NCBI GenBank assembly: GCA_043764015.1
Contig: JAYUKY010000105.1
Coordinates: 35,625-99,624, forward strand
DNA from: JANYGM01 sp043764015
GTDB lineage: Bacteria > Bacteroidota > Bacteroidia > Cytophagales > Thermonemataceae
Length of the DNA stretch: 64,000 nt
Direction of reading: 5' to 3'
Position numbers and translations under genes: made by a program
Shown: positions 16,901-25,287 of the stretch, one piece after another
Layout of the letters: every line of letters begins with the position of its first letter
Position numbering within the stretch: the first letter of the stretch is position 1
The notes under the pieces: generated by a model
Database searches by the model: none
What the model was told of the DNA's origin: nothing
Seen by the model: only the letters and a program-made list of their open reading frames with translations

Positions 16901-18643
16901 AAAGGAAAATACATACCCAAAAGCAACGAAATGGACTTTTTTGCTGATTTGAAAAATATTGATGTGCGACTTGCAGAAACTTTTATCAAGGAATATGTAA
17001 GTGATATTTCTGGTAATATTTCTGGCGGAATTAGCATAAAAGGGCAACCGCAAAAACCTATTATTGCAGGCTTTGCCGCCATTAGAAGAGGGATTTTTAA
17101 AGTTAATTATCTGGGCGCAAAACTTGGTTTTTCTGATACAATTCATATCAAACAAAATAGTATCAATATCAAAAATAGCTTTCTAACAGACAAAAATAAC
17201 AACAGAGCAAGCCTCAACGCACTTATTACCCATAATAATTTTAAGGATATTGAAATGGATATTAAGGTTGATATGAAAAAATTTATGGTGCTAAATACCA
17301 CAGAAGACGACAACAGTTTATATTACGGAAACATTGTCGCTACAGGTGATATGCGCTTTTCTGGCTCACCAAATAACCTTTACATACAGGCAAACGCCAA
17401 AACAGAAAAAGGCACAAAAATTTCTTTGCCTCTTGACGGTTTTCAAAGCGTAAGTGAGAGTAATTATATCAAATTTGTCAATTTTAGCAATCCTATTAAA
17501 GATTCTTTGAAAAGCAAAAATGATAAAATCAACCTCAACGGTATCAAAATGGATATGAACCTGAATGTAACAAATGATGCCAGTTTTGAAATTATCCTTG
17601 ACCGCACCGCAAATGATATGATTTCGGGCAACGGAAACGGCAGAATACAAATGGGAATTGATACCAGAGGGGATTTTGGTATGTGGGGAGATTACGTGAT
17701 TACTATGGGGAAATATAATTTTACGCTTATGAATTTTGTTAGCAAGGAATTTAGCATAAAACCTAATTCTGATAGTCGGATTTTCTTTGAAGGAAGTTTG
17801 TACAAAACTTCCCTACAAATCAACGCTTCTTATGACCAATACACATCTTTTAAACCACTTATTGACCTTTCTACTGTTGCCAATGCCAACGACCCAGAAT
17901 ATTCTAGGACTTATCCTGTGAATGTAGGACTGAATTTGACAGGTGATTTGTTTGCCCCAACTATTAAAATGGGCTTTGATTTTAAGGGTTTTGAAAATAC
18001 GGTGGCTAATCCTGTGATTAAACGCACTATTTCATTGTTTAAAACTCGTGTGGATAATGATGACGCAGAACGCAACCGCCAAGCATTTAGCCTGATTGCG
18101 ACAGGGTCGTTTTTGCCTGAAAATTCGTTTAGTGGTGCTGGCGTAAACGGTGCTAGCCGTACTGTGAGCCAGTTTTTGACTTCTCAAATTAGTACCATTA
18201 TGTCGCAGGTGGACAAAAATTTAGAGATAGATGTGGATTTGTTGTCAGGTGCAAACAGTAATAATGTCGTGCAGTTACGTATGAGCTATACCGCCTTAGA
18301 TGGGCGTTTGCGTATCACCCGCAATGGCATTTTTGACTCTCAAAACCAAAATACTGCTGCCAATATTATTGGAGATTGGAGTATGGAATATGCCATTACA
18401 AAAGATGGGCGTTACCGTTTAAAAATGTATAACAAAAATAACCAAAATAATGGTGCAACCATAGGTGGTGGCGGAAATATAAACAACGGAAACACTACCA
18501 ATGCAGGTGCAAGCATTGTTTATACCAAAAGTTTTAACTCGTGGCGTGAGCTTTTAGGAATGAAAAAGAAAACTAAGAAAAAGAAAATCACAATCAAGAA
18601 AGAAAAGATAAAACCCAAAGTAACACCTATCATCACGCAATAA
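13928..18643 (+). CDS. tamB: TamB-like translocation and assembly protein (DUF490)
   Basis: A 1571-residue AsmA/TamB-type protein, anchored by one N-terminal membrane helix (about residues 35-56) with a long beta-strand-rich periplasmic part and a C-terminal DUF490 region (roughly 1150-1500). It is expected to span the periplasm and help insert outer-membrane proteins or move lipids. The end is a lysine-rich tail. The first usual start in frame is the GTG at 13928, but the frame stays open upstream to a TAA at 13805, encoding an acidic Glu/Asn-rich leader without ATG, GTG or TTG. The true start may therefore be a rare codon, or the original start was displaced when the repeat at 13666-13789 arrived. 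Followed 13 bases later by another gene. Confidence 0.87.
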   Translation: MKTDETTNTPDNTPKRKDRGFVWKSCVFLLKTIKLSVYSVVFLVVLITAVLAIPAVQTFLAQKASFELSKMMGFEITINKLTLNLFNQDLILKNVVVLDRQKHEMINLGELRVNFDKATLINGNDVLLEKVLLKNGSVNLITDKKTQDMNFDRFLIVIDSLLTPTTPQPKRKKGVRAPVFAIKQAIVEDMAFSYNDQKPDSIKNGFDYYHFRLDKLNASVDDFLLVGDTIQLKINDLKAFDNASGLDIKKADMLFRTTKRTMEFLDMGIEVGNSFISDSLVMNYYSMKDFSNFNNCVDLQANLKKTRIHTQDLALFAPTLRKYDDFWTANAKVSGTVSNITLDKMELGFGNESKIIGKANFKNLPDVDKMHAKLDMKNSVIFVEDCQQYIDDEKIFGYAHKFGAMQFNGKFDGTLYDFIANGDFRTALGDFKTDIRMILPQNSGKNYAKNYQKPFYKGTLKTNNFALGKLIDEEKIIQNVTVDGKIEGYGFNLNDLDTKVDAKVASIGLNGYNYKGLTIDGKIKDKYFVGDFDSADPNAKMSLKGEVDLHKSANIDDIFGKIKLKGSIYQLKLDALGLSNKVAEFSGKIDIDTRGLDLENIVGRADIENALITYDNTEILVKNINFFSEKNINKNGTKNRIFRFNSDVASVLAEGDFTFQSVITDAGHLVKEYNLAFFNKAKELQTYYENKNKITKNKDKNFKLNYEIEVNNILPILQLFAKDFYISPNTGFKGSFYGGDSTRFSLRSTRTVPQLSFQKYKTDSVNINFETYKTSYKNDITAQLDLSSKKQDFGTLKSENFLFNSVWYKGIIDFTTSIKQQQETNYTNLNGSVAFFDDYTNIELSENSLVQINEEKWNFSPYKQVRIFNDGKKTVSFDDLHLTSGKQDIFINGAISDSTAHKTLNVNVENFTLNTLTPLVGKKMGGLLSAKINVKDVFQEIKVGGSIDVKDFDFEKIYVGNIKGTSSWNNAQKWVEADVEVINKSNPILNVKGKYIPKSNEMDFFADLKNIDVRLAETFIKEYVSDISGNISGGISIKGQPQKPIIAGFAAIRRGIFKVNYLGAKLGFSDTIHIKQNSINIKNSFLTDKNNNRASLNALITHNNFKDIEMDIKVDMKKFMVLNTTEDDNSLYYGNIVATGDMRFSGSPNNLYIQANAKTEKGTKISLPLDGFQSVSESNYIKFVNFSNPIKDSLKSKNDKINLNGIKMDMNLNVTNDASFEIILDRTANDMISGNGNGRIQMGIDTRGDFGMWGDYVITMGKYNFTLMNFVSKEFSIKPNSDSRIFFEGSLYKTSLQINASYDQYTSFKPLIDLSTVANANDPEYSRTYPVNVGLNLTGDLFAPTIKMGFDFKGFENTVANPVIKRTISLFKTRVDNDDAERNRQAFSLIATGSFLPENSFSGAGVNGASRTVSQFLTSQISTIMSQVDKNLEIDVDLLSGANSNNVVQLRMSYTALDGRLRITRNGIFDSQNQNTAANIIGDWSMEYAITKDGRYRLKMYNKNNQNNGATIGGGGNINNGNTTNAGASIVYTKSFNSWRELLGMKKKTKKKKITIKKEKIKPKVTPIITQ

Positions 18644-18656
18644 AACACTTAAAACT

Positions 18657-19262
18657 ATGGCTTATAGTGACTTTACACTTACAAAATTAGAAAAAAAGTT
18701 TGGTATTACGCACCAATCCAAAGTATTATTTGAAATTGTGGAAGATAAAATAATTTTGCCAAGTGCGCATTTGTTAGAAGATTTGGATTTTGCGAGTAAA
18801 ATGCCTGCTTTTTCTGAAAAAGCTAAGTCAGAACTCCTCATAATGCCTATTTTGAAGGAATTTTATAAGACAAATCAAGATAAATTAACTATTTTTTCTG
18901 GTTATAGCTTTGATGTTGATGCCAAAAATGACCTAAATGGCGTTTGTGATTACCTTCTTAGTGCTTTTCCACATCTTTTAGAAATAAAATCTCCAGTTTT
19001 TTGTTTGGTAGAAGCTAAAAACAGAGGTGTAGAAGAAGGTTTTGGACAATGTGCTGCTGAAATGTATGCTGCAAGCCTATTCAACCAAGAAAATCAGCAA
19101 CAAATCAAAAATATTTATGGCGTTGTTACGAATGGCTATGAATGGGTCTTTATGAAATATACTGATAATAACGTCATCATTGACCAAAAAAGATATTTTT
19201 TGTCTGATGTTTCCATTATTTTGCATATTTTAGGGGAAATTATCAACGAAAATAATTTCTAA
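18657..19262 (+). CDS. small PD-(D/E)XK-like protein, second instance
   Basis: 201 residues. A strand with VCDYLLSAFP is followed by EIKSPVFCLVEAKN, giving Asp...E-A-K, the PD-(D/E)XK pattern. Next come a Gln-containing helix (GFGQCAAEMYAASLF) and a strand-turn (GVVTNGYEWVFMKY), both typical of HSDR_N-related domains. It is similar in plan to the protein at 7019, though not closely in sequence. It starts 13 bases after tamB and is followed by a DUF2520 gene and then a large restriction-modification enzyme, all on the same strand. Catalytic residues look intact, but activity and DNA as substrate are inferred, not shown. Confidence 0.62.
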   Translation: MAYSDFTLTKLEKKFGITHQSKVLFEIVEDKIILPSAHLLEDLDFASKMPAFSEKAKSELLIMPILKEFYKTNQDKLTIFSGYSFDVDAKNDLNGVCDYLLSAFPHLLEIKSPVFCLVEAKNRGVEEGFGQCAAEMYAASLFNQENQQQIKNIYGVVTNGYEWVFMKYTDNNVIIDQKRYFLSDVSIILHILGEIINENNF

Positions 19263-19280
19263 CAATTTTCAATAATTTCA

Positions 19281-20090
19281 ATGAAATATAAAATCTCTTT
19301 CGTGGGTGCTGGCAATGTTGCGTGGCACCTAGCGCAAGCACTAGAAACCGCAGGACATCATATTAGAGAAGTTTTTAGTCAAAATATAAATAATGCTGAA
19401 CTTCTTTGCACACATTTATACGAAGCAAAAGCAAAGGAAAATCTTGATTTTAGTGAATCTGATGCCCAAATCTTACTTATTGCCGTTGGTGATGATGCGT
19501 TGGAAAGCGTTTTAAGTAAACTAATTGTACCTAATTTTATGATAGTCGCACATACATCTGGTACAAAACCACTTGCCATTTTCAAAGAAAATACTACTAA
19601 TACTGTAAGTAATTATGGTGTATTTTATCCTTTACAGACTTTTAGTAAGCAGAAATTAGTAGATTTTTCAGAAATTCCGTTTTGTATTGAAGCCAATGAT
19701 GCGCTAATTTTGGATATTCTGCAAAATATTGCTAAAACTCTTAGCAAAAATGTACTTCCTATTTCTTCCAAAGAACGCCAAATACTGCACGTAGCAGCCG
19801 TTTTTGCCTGTAATTTTGTTAATCATTTACTTGCTGTTTCTAAAAACATCTTAGATACGAATGATTTAGAGTTTAAGATGCTTGTGCCACTCATAAAAGA
19901 AACCATACATAAAGCCCTTTTGGAAAGCCCTGAAAACGTACAAACTGGTCCTGCAAAACGCAAAGATTTTAAGACTATTGAAAAGCATTTACAGTTTTTA
20001 TCAAAAGAGAATGATACAAGTAATAATTTTAATAATATGCATAAAGAAATTTATAAAATGCTAACAGAAAGCATAGTAAAGAGTTTGTAA
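19281..20090 (+). CDS. Rossmann-like and DUF2520 domain protein
   Basis: 269 residues. An N-terminal dinucleotide-binding fold shows ISFVGAGNVAWHLAQAL (GAGNVA at about 9-14) and ILLIAVGDDALESV. The C-terminal helical DUF2520 domain contains LHVAAVFACNFVNHLL and a late LLESPENVQTGPAKRKD, its signature. The family resembles pyrroline-5-carboxylate or 6-phosphogluconate dehydrogenases in plan, but its reaction is not established. It sits between the PD-(D/E)XK-like gene (18-base gap) and the large restriction-modification gene (37-base gap). Co-transcription looks likely; a functional link does not follow, since this family is normally found in housekeeping contexts. Confidence 0.85.
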   Translation: MKYKISFVGAGNVAWHLAQALETAGHHIREVFSQNINNAELLCTHLYEAKAKENLDFSESDAQILLIAVGDDALESVLSKLIVPNFMIVAHTSGTKPLAIFKENTTNTVSNYGVFYPLQTFSKQKLVDFSEIPFCIEANDALILDILQNIAKTLSKNVLPISSKERQILHVAAVFACNFVNHLLAVSKNILDTNDLEFKMLVPLIKETIHKALLESPENVQTGPAKRKDFKTIEKHLQFLSKENDTSNNFNNMHKEIYKMLTESIVKSL

Positions 20091-20127
20091 GCACTTTTGC
20101 GCTTATAAATCCTAAAATCAAACCCAA

Positions 20128-23100
20128 ATGACAACACAGCAATACATTGATAATATCAACCAACGCTACCAACTAGCCAACGCAACTGAACACACTTTTC
20201 GTGGAGATTTGCAGACACTTATTGAGAGTTTAGTAACTAACGTGCAGGCAACAAACGAACCAAAAAGGCAACTTTGTGGCGCACCAGACTATATTCTGAC
20301 CAAAAAAGATATTCCTGTCGGCTTTATTGAGGCTAAAAATATTGGAGATAAAGACCTCGTGGGCGCAAAAAAAACAGGCAATAAAGAGCAATTTGACCGC
20401 TATAAGGCATCTCTTAATAATATTTTCTTTACAGATTATTTGGATTTTTATCTTTATAGAGAAGGAGAATTTGTAACCAAAATTGCCATTGCACAACTCA
20501 CAGATAAAGGAATAGTGGCTCTACCGCAAAATTTCGCTACTTTTGAAAACCTTATGATAGATTTTTGTTCTTATACGGGGCAAACTATCAAAAATTCAAA
20601 GAAATTAGCAGAAATGATGGCTGGAAAAGCTCGTTTACTCTCTGATGTCATTGATAAAGCACTCACAAGCGACGAAGAAAAAAACGAAAATAGTACACTC
20701 AAAGACCAATTAACGGCTTTTAGACAAATCCTCATTCACGACATCACGCCCAAAAGCTTTGCTGATGTGTATGCGCAAACTATTTGTTATGGAATGTTTG
20801 CTGCACGCCTTCACGACCCAATATTAGACAGTTTTAGCCGCCAAAAAGCTGCTGAACTTATCCCAAAATCAAATCCTTTCCTAAGAAAACTTTTTAGTTA
20901 TATTGCAGGACCAGATATTGATGACCGTATAAAGTGGATTGTAGATAGTTTGGTTGATGTTTTTTTGGCGTGCAACATTATAGAAATCCTCAAAAACTAT
21001 GGTAAAACAACGAAAATGGAAGACCCAATTATCCATTTTTACGAAACTTTTTTGAGTGAATACGACCCTGCACTACGTAAAGCACGTGGCGTATGGTACA
21101 CGCCTGCGCCTGTGGTCAATTTTATTGTGCGTGCTGTTGATGACGTATTGAAAACTGATTTTGGTTTGCCACAAGGGCTGGCTGATACCAGCAAAGTAAG
21201 CATCAATATACCTAATCCTGCCTTAAAAAATAAAGAAAAACAAGAAGTTCATAAAGTCCAAATACTTGACCCAGCGACTGGTACTGGTACTTTTTTGGCA
21301 GAAACCATTAAGCACATTCATCAAAAATTTGAAGGAAAACAAGGCATTTGGAGTAGCTATGTGGAAGAGCATTTGTTGCCTCGTCTTAACGGTTTTGAGT
21401 TGCTTATGGCAAGCTACGCAATGGCACATTTGCAGTTAGATTTGCTTTTGACAGAAACTGGCTACAAAGCTACCAATAACCAAAGATTAAAGGTTTATCT
21501 GACAAATAGTTTGGAGGAAAGCCACCCAGATACGACCACGCTTTTTGCTAATTGGTTGAGTGCAGAAGCAAATGAAGCCAATCATATCAAACGAGATGCA
21601 CCTGTAATGTGTATTATGGGCAATCCGCCGTACAATGGAGAAAGCCTCAATAAAGGTGAATGGATAATGAAATTGATGGAAGATTACAAAAAAGAACCAG
21701 AAGGAAAAGAAAAACTTAAAGAACAAAATTCTAAGTTTTTAAATGATGACTACGTGAAATTTTTGCGTTTTGGGCAATATTTTGTGGAAAAAAATGGTGC
21801 TGGAATTGTGGCTTTTATTAATCCCCACGGCTTTTTAGATAACCCAACTTTTAGAGGAATGCGTTGGAATTTGCTAAAAACTTATGATAAAATTTACACC
21901 ATAGACCTGCACGGAAATAATAATAAGAAAGAAACTTCATTAGATGGGAGCGTTGATGTAAATGTTTTTGATATTGAACAAGGTGTTTCTATCAATATTT
22001 TTGTCAAAACTGGAAAGAAAAAAGACAATGAATTAGGGCAAGTTTTTCATTATGATTTGTTTGGAAAACGAGAAATAAAATATGCTTTTTTACGTGAAAA
22101 CACCCTAAAAACAACACCATTTAACAAAGTTGAAAATATTTCTCCTAATTACTTTTTTATACCCAAAAACTTCAAAGAGCAAAAAAACTATGATAAAGGC
22201 TTTTATTTGCCTGAATTATTTACTCAAAATTCACTGGGTGTGCTTTCTAAGAATGATGATGTAACAATTTCTTTTGATAAGTTTCAACTCAAAGAAAGAA
22301 TCAAAAATTTTACAACATTTTCAGAATTTGAAGTGAAAACAAGGTATGATGTTAAGGAAAACAGTCGTGATTGGGTTTTGTCAAAAGCAATTCAAGACTT
22401 AAAAGATAACAATAAAGACGAAAACTATAAGCAAATAACATACAGACCATTTGACACTCGTTGGACTTTTTTTACAGGAAAATCAAAAGGATTTTTTGCA
22501 TATTCTCAAAATAGAATAATGAAAAATCTACAAAAAGAAGGTAATTTTGCTCTGATTTCTGGAAGACAAGGACAAGCAGTGGGAAATATGGCGTGGAATT
22601 TGTCATTTATATCAAACACTATTTCAGACCAAAATATCTACTATCGTGGTGGTGGGACGGTTTTCCCGCTTTATATTTATCCTGAGAAAAAGAAAGAAAA
22701 ACAGCAACAACTTTTCCCCATTTCAGACAACAATAAGCAACTTCTGGAAATGAATTTGAAGTACGCACAAAGCCATTACAAGCAAATCAAAGCGTTTTTT
22801 GATAAAACTGTTTTGCCTTTTTATAAAAATATTGATAATCCAACAGATGCAGAAAACGCATTATTTGAAGAAAATAAAAGTAATGTAGAAGAAGCAAAAA
22901 CTGCCTTAGAAGCCGTTAAAATGAAATTAGATGTTGCAAACAACCAAAATATCGTTTCAACAATCTCAAAAGATGCCACAGAAAATGTAGCAGAAGAGGA
23001 AATAATTGAAAGAATACCAAATCTTAACGCTAACATAATCAGTCAGATAGCAGAAAAGTTAGGGCTTGCTTTCACCACAGAAAAAACAAATAGTAAAGAG

Positions 23101-23592
23101 GTTTTTGCACCAATAGATGTTTTAGACTACATTTATGCCGTTTTACATTCTCCTAATTATAGAGAAAAATACAAGGAATTTTTGAAAATAGATTTTCCAA
23201 AAGTGCCATTTCCTAGTAATTTAAACACTTTTTGGGCATTAGTGACATTGGGCGCACAATTTAGAGAAATTCATTTATTGGAGAATGTCGCACTTGAAAA
23301 ATATATGCTAGAATATGCTATTGAATACCCAATAAATGGCAATAATACCATAGGAAAGCCACAATATATACACGGAAAGGTGTTTATCAACGACACACAA
23401 TATTTTGATAATGTGCCTGCCATTGCTTGGAATTTTTTTATAGGTGGCTATCAGCCTGCGCAAAAATGGCTCAAAGACAGAAAAGAACGCCTACTTACAA
23501 CAGAAGATATTTTACATTATCAAAAAATCATTATAGCTCTCGCTCAAACAGACAAAATAATGAAAAAAATTGATGAAATCAAAATTGAATAA
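20128..23592 (+). CDS. single-chain restriction-modification enzyme with type ISP-like C-terminus
   Basis: 1154 residues. The N-terminal nuclease shows APDYIL (Asp54) and FIEAK (Glu68-Ala-Lys70), a PD-(D/E)XK pattern. The methylase has motif I LDPATGTGTF near residue 381 and NPPYNGES near 499. YRPFDTRW at about 772-779, with ISGRQGQAVGN further on, resembles the specificity domain of type ISP enzymes. Unlike true type ISP proteins (about 1500-1600 residues) there is no helicase between nuclease and methylase, so the enzyme is better viewed as a type IIG-like relative. It should modify adenine at N6 and cut unmodified DNA; the target is unknown. A strong terminator follows at 23600. Confidence 0.84.
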   Translation: MTTQQYIDNINQRYQLANATEHTFRGDLQTLIESLVTNVQATNEPKRQLCGAPDYILTKKDIPVGFIEAKNIGDKDLVGAKKTGNKEQFDRYKASLNNIFFTDYLDFYLYREGEFVTKIAIAQLTDKGIVALPQNFATFENLMIDFCSYTGQTIKNSKKLAEMMAGKARLLSDVIDKALTSDEEKNENSTLKDQLTAFRQILIHDITPKSFADVYAQTICYGMFAARLHDPILDSFSRQKAAELIPKSNPFLRKLFSYIAGPDIDDRIKWIVDSLVDVFLACNIIEILKNYGKTTKMEDPIIHFYETFLSEYDPALRKARGVWYTPAPVVNFIVRAVDDVLKTDFGLPQGLADTSKVSINIPNPALKNKEKQEVHKVQILDPATGTGTFLAETIKHIHQKFEGKQGIWSSYVEEHLLPRLNGFELLMASYAMAHLQLDLLLTETGYKATNNQRLKVYLTNSLEESHPDTTTLFANWLSAEANEANHIKRDAPVMCIMGNPPYNGESLNKGEWIMKLMEDYKKEPEGKEKLKEQNSKFLNDDYVKFLRFGQYFVEKNGAGIVAFINPHGFLDNPTFRGMRWNLLKTYDKIYTIDLHGNNNKKETSLDGSVDVNVFDIEQGVSINIFVKTGKKKDNELGQVFHYDLFGKREIKYAFLRENTLKTTPFNKVENISPNYFFIPKNFKEQKNYDKGFYLPELFTQNSLGVLSKNDDVTISFDKFQLKERIKNFTTFSEFEVKTRYDVKENSRDWVLSKAIQDLKDNNKDENYKQITYRPFDTRWTFFTGKSKGFFAYSQNRIMKNLQKEGNFALISGRQGQAVGNMAWNLSFISNTISDQNIYYRGGGTVFPLYIYPEKKKEKQQQLFPISDNNKQLLEMNLKYAQSHYKQIKAFFDKTVLPFYKNIDNPTDAENALFEENKSNVEEAKTALEAVKMKLDVANNQNIVSTISKDATENVAEEEIIERIPNLNANIISQIAEKLGLAFTTEKTNSKEVFAPIDVLDYIYAVLHSPNYREKYKEFLKIDFPKVPFPSNLNTFWALVTLGAQFREIHLLENVALEKYMLEYAIEYPINGNNTIGKPQYIHGKVFINDTQYFDNVPAIAWNFFIGGYQPAQKWLKDRKERLLTTEDILHYQKIIIALAQTDKIMKKIDEIKIE

Positions 23593-23599
23593 TATCAAT

Positions 23600-23636
23600 A
23601 AAACAGTCTTAAAACTAAGTTTTAAGGCTGTTTTTT
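23600..23636 (+). terminator. rho-independent terminator after the RM gene
   Basis: AAAACAGTCTTAAAA pairs with TTTTAAGGCTGTTTT (one G-T) around CTAAG and runs into a T-stretch, 8 bases after the stop at 23592. Confidence 0.9.
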
Positions 23637-23793
23637 CTTTTAGTTAAAAAATACAACTCCAAATATAAAAAAACTTCAAAACAAATTGAATAAAACTCTT
23701 TTTTGTAATTATTGAGGTTGTTTTTGAAAATATATTAAAATGCAGTAGCTTAAAACTTATTTCAATTTTCTTTTTAAAGTAGAAAATTCTTTA

Positions 23794-23801
23794 TATATTT
23801 G
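23794..23801 (+). promoter_or_regulatory. -7 element of the udk promoter
   Basis: TATATTTG ends 8 bases before the udk ATG, with TTTT about 19 bases upstream instead of the usual TTTG. The leader would be very short. Confidence 0.45.
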
Positions 23802-23809
23802 CGTCCGTT

Positions 23810-24445
23810 ATGATAAAACCCTACATAGTCGGCATTACGGGCGGAAGTGCCTCTGGAAAAACACTTTTTTTGAAAAGTCTTTTAGGAGCTTTCTCGCAAG
23901 ACGAAATTTGCCTAATTTCGCAAGATAATTACTACAAGCCTCGTGAACAGCAGCCTGTAGATGAGAATGGTATATCTAATTTTGATACACCTCAATCTAT
24001 TGATTTTCAGCAATATGCCCTAGATATTGCATCTTTGGGCAGAGGTGAACCTGTGCAAAAAGAAGAATACACTTTTAATAATGCTGCTGTGCAAGCACGT
24101 ACTTTGGTGTTTAATCCCTCTCCTATTATTGTGGTAGAAGGTATTTTTGTCTTTTATTTCCCTGAAATATCACAACTTTTAAACCTAAAAGTTTTTATTG
24201 ATGCACAAGAGCATATCAAACTCAAAAGGCGCATTATTAGGGACAAAGAAGAGCGTGGCTACGACCTAGAAGACGTGCTTTACCGCTATGAAAAACACGT
24301 TGCGCCCACTTACGCCAAATATATCAAACCCTTTAAACAAGATGCGGATATTATTGTACCCAATAATACCAACTTTAATAAATCTTTGGAAGTGCTTGTG
24401 GCTTATCTAAAAGGCAAAATACCCGTTTCGTCAATTACGAATTAA
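23810..24445 (+). CDS. udk: uridine kinase
   Basis: Pyrimidine salvage enzyme phosphorylating uridine or cytidine. 211 residues, the normal length. The P-loop GGSASGKT is at residues 11-18. SQDNYYKP near 38-45 is the Udk signature, and IVVEGIFVFYFPE and RRIIRDKEERGYD are as expected for nucleoside binding and the lid. The last codons and stop (SITN, TAA) lie inside a CGTAATT-type heptamer array, read on the opposite strand as CAATTACGAATTA, so the original C-terminus may have been altered by the repeat. First gene of a possible run with the TrkA-like and permease genes, though every gap is filled by heptamer repeats. Confidence 0.9.
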   Translation: MIKPYIVGITGGSASGKTLFLKSLLGAFSQDEICLISQDNYYKPREQQPVDENGISNFDTPQSIDFQQYALDIASLGRGEPVQKEEYTFNNAAVQARTLVFNPSPIIVVEGIFVFYFPEISQLLNLKVFIDAQEHIKLKRRIIRDKEERGYDLEDVLYRYEKHVAPTYAKYIKPFKQDADIIVPNNTNFNKSLEVLVAYLKGKIPVSSITN

Positions 24446-24523
24446 AAATTACGAATTAAAAATTACGAATTACGAATAATTTATGTAGTTTTGCGTAATT
24501 GATAATTCGTAATTCGTAATTGA
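24431..24523. repeat. two opposed 7-bp arrays forming an inverted repeat
   Basis: 24431-24478 carries repeated AATTACG-type units and 24494-24523 carries CGTAATT units, the reverse complement. They overlap the udk stop and end 7 bases before the next ATG, so the gap could fold into one long A/T-rich stem. Confidence 0.88.
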
Positions 24524-24529
24524 AAAAAG

Positions 24530-25222
24530 ATGGTAAGTAAGTTTGCAGTAATTGGTTTGGGGCAGTTTGGGCGTTCTATTGCACGCACATTGGCACGCAG
24601 AGGCGCAGAAGTGTTGGCTATTGACAACGACCCCAATCACGTAGATGACCTAAAAGATGACGTAGCTTATGCCGTTGTCCTTGATGCTACTGACCAAAAA
24701 GCCCTCAAAGCGCAAAATATTGAAGATATGGACGCTGTCGTGGTGGCTATTGGAGAAGATTTTGAAGCTCTTTTGCTGACAACAGTAATGCTGCTTGATT
24801 TGAAAGTAAAACGCATCATTGCACGAGCCGCCAACGCACAACAAAGGCGTATTTTGGAGAAAATGGGCATAGAAGAAATTTTATCTCCTGAAGATGAAGT
24901 AGCCAAAACCGTTGCTGAAAACTTACTTAATCCTAGTGTGGGCGCATTTTTGCAACTTCCAGATAATTATGAAATTGTGGAAATTGATGTGCCACGCAAA
25001 GCCGCCAACAAACCCGTTAGAGAAATTCAATTAAGGGAAAAGTACAATTTGAATCTTATTACCGTAAAACGTGCTTATGAAGAAGAAGTAAACGGAGAAG
25101 TTAAAATAGTTGAACATATCATAGGAATTCCCACACCTGACACTATTTTATACGAAAGTGATACTATCATTATTCTTGGAAAAGTACAAGATGTTGAGAA
25201 ATTTACAAGTATGAATAAATAA
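24530..25222 (+). CDS. TrkA/KtrA-type potassium channel regulatory subunit
   Basis: 230 residues: an RCK/TrkA-N Rossmann domain (GLGQFG at 9-14, acidic ribose-binding Asp32, ATDQKAL near 55-61) and a TrkA-C domain in the last ~80 residues. Such proteins sit on the cytoplasmic side of a K+ channel (KtrB or TrkH) and gate it in response to nucleotides such as ATP, ADP or NAD(H). No channel gene is present nearby, so the partner must be elsewhere. The ATG at 24530 is directly ahead of the conserved first strand. The upstream gap is entirely heptamer repeat with no recognisable promoter. Confidence 0.85.
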   Translation: MVSKFAVIGLGQFGRSIARTLARRGAEVLAIDNDPNHVDDLKDDVAYAVVLDATDQKALKAQNIEDMDAVVVAIGEDFEALLLTTVMLLDLKVKRIIARAANAQQRRILEKMGIEEILSPEDEVAKTVAENLLNPSVGAFLQLPDNYEIVEIDVPRKAANKPVREIQLREKYNLNLITVKRAYEEEVNGEVKIVEHIIGIPTPDTILYESDTIIILGKVQDVEKFTSMNK

Positions 25223-25227
25223 TATAA

Positions 25228-25285
25228 TTATGAATTGTGAGTTTTTGTATTAACTCACAATTCATAACTCACAACTCATAACTCA
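25228..25285. repeat. 7-bp array with perfect 16-bp stem
   Basis: TTATGAATTGTGAGTT at 25228-25243 is the exact reverse complement of 25252-25267, around an 8-base loop. Further units ACTCACA, ACTCATA and ACTCAAA run up to the ATG at 25288. Confidence 0.9.
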
Positions 25286-25287
25286 AA

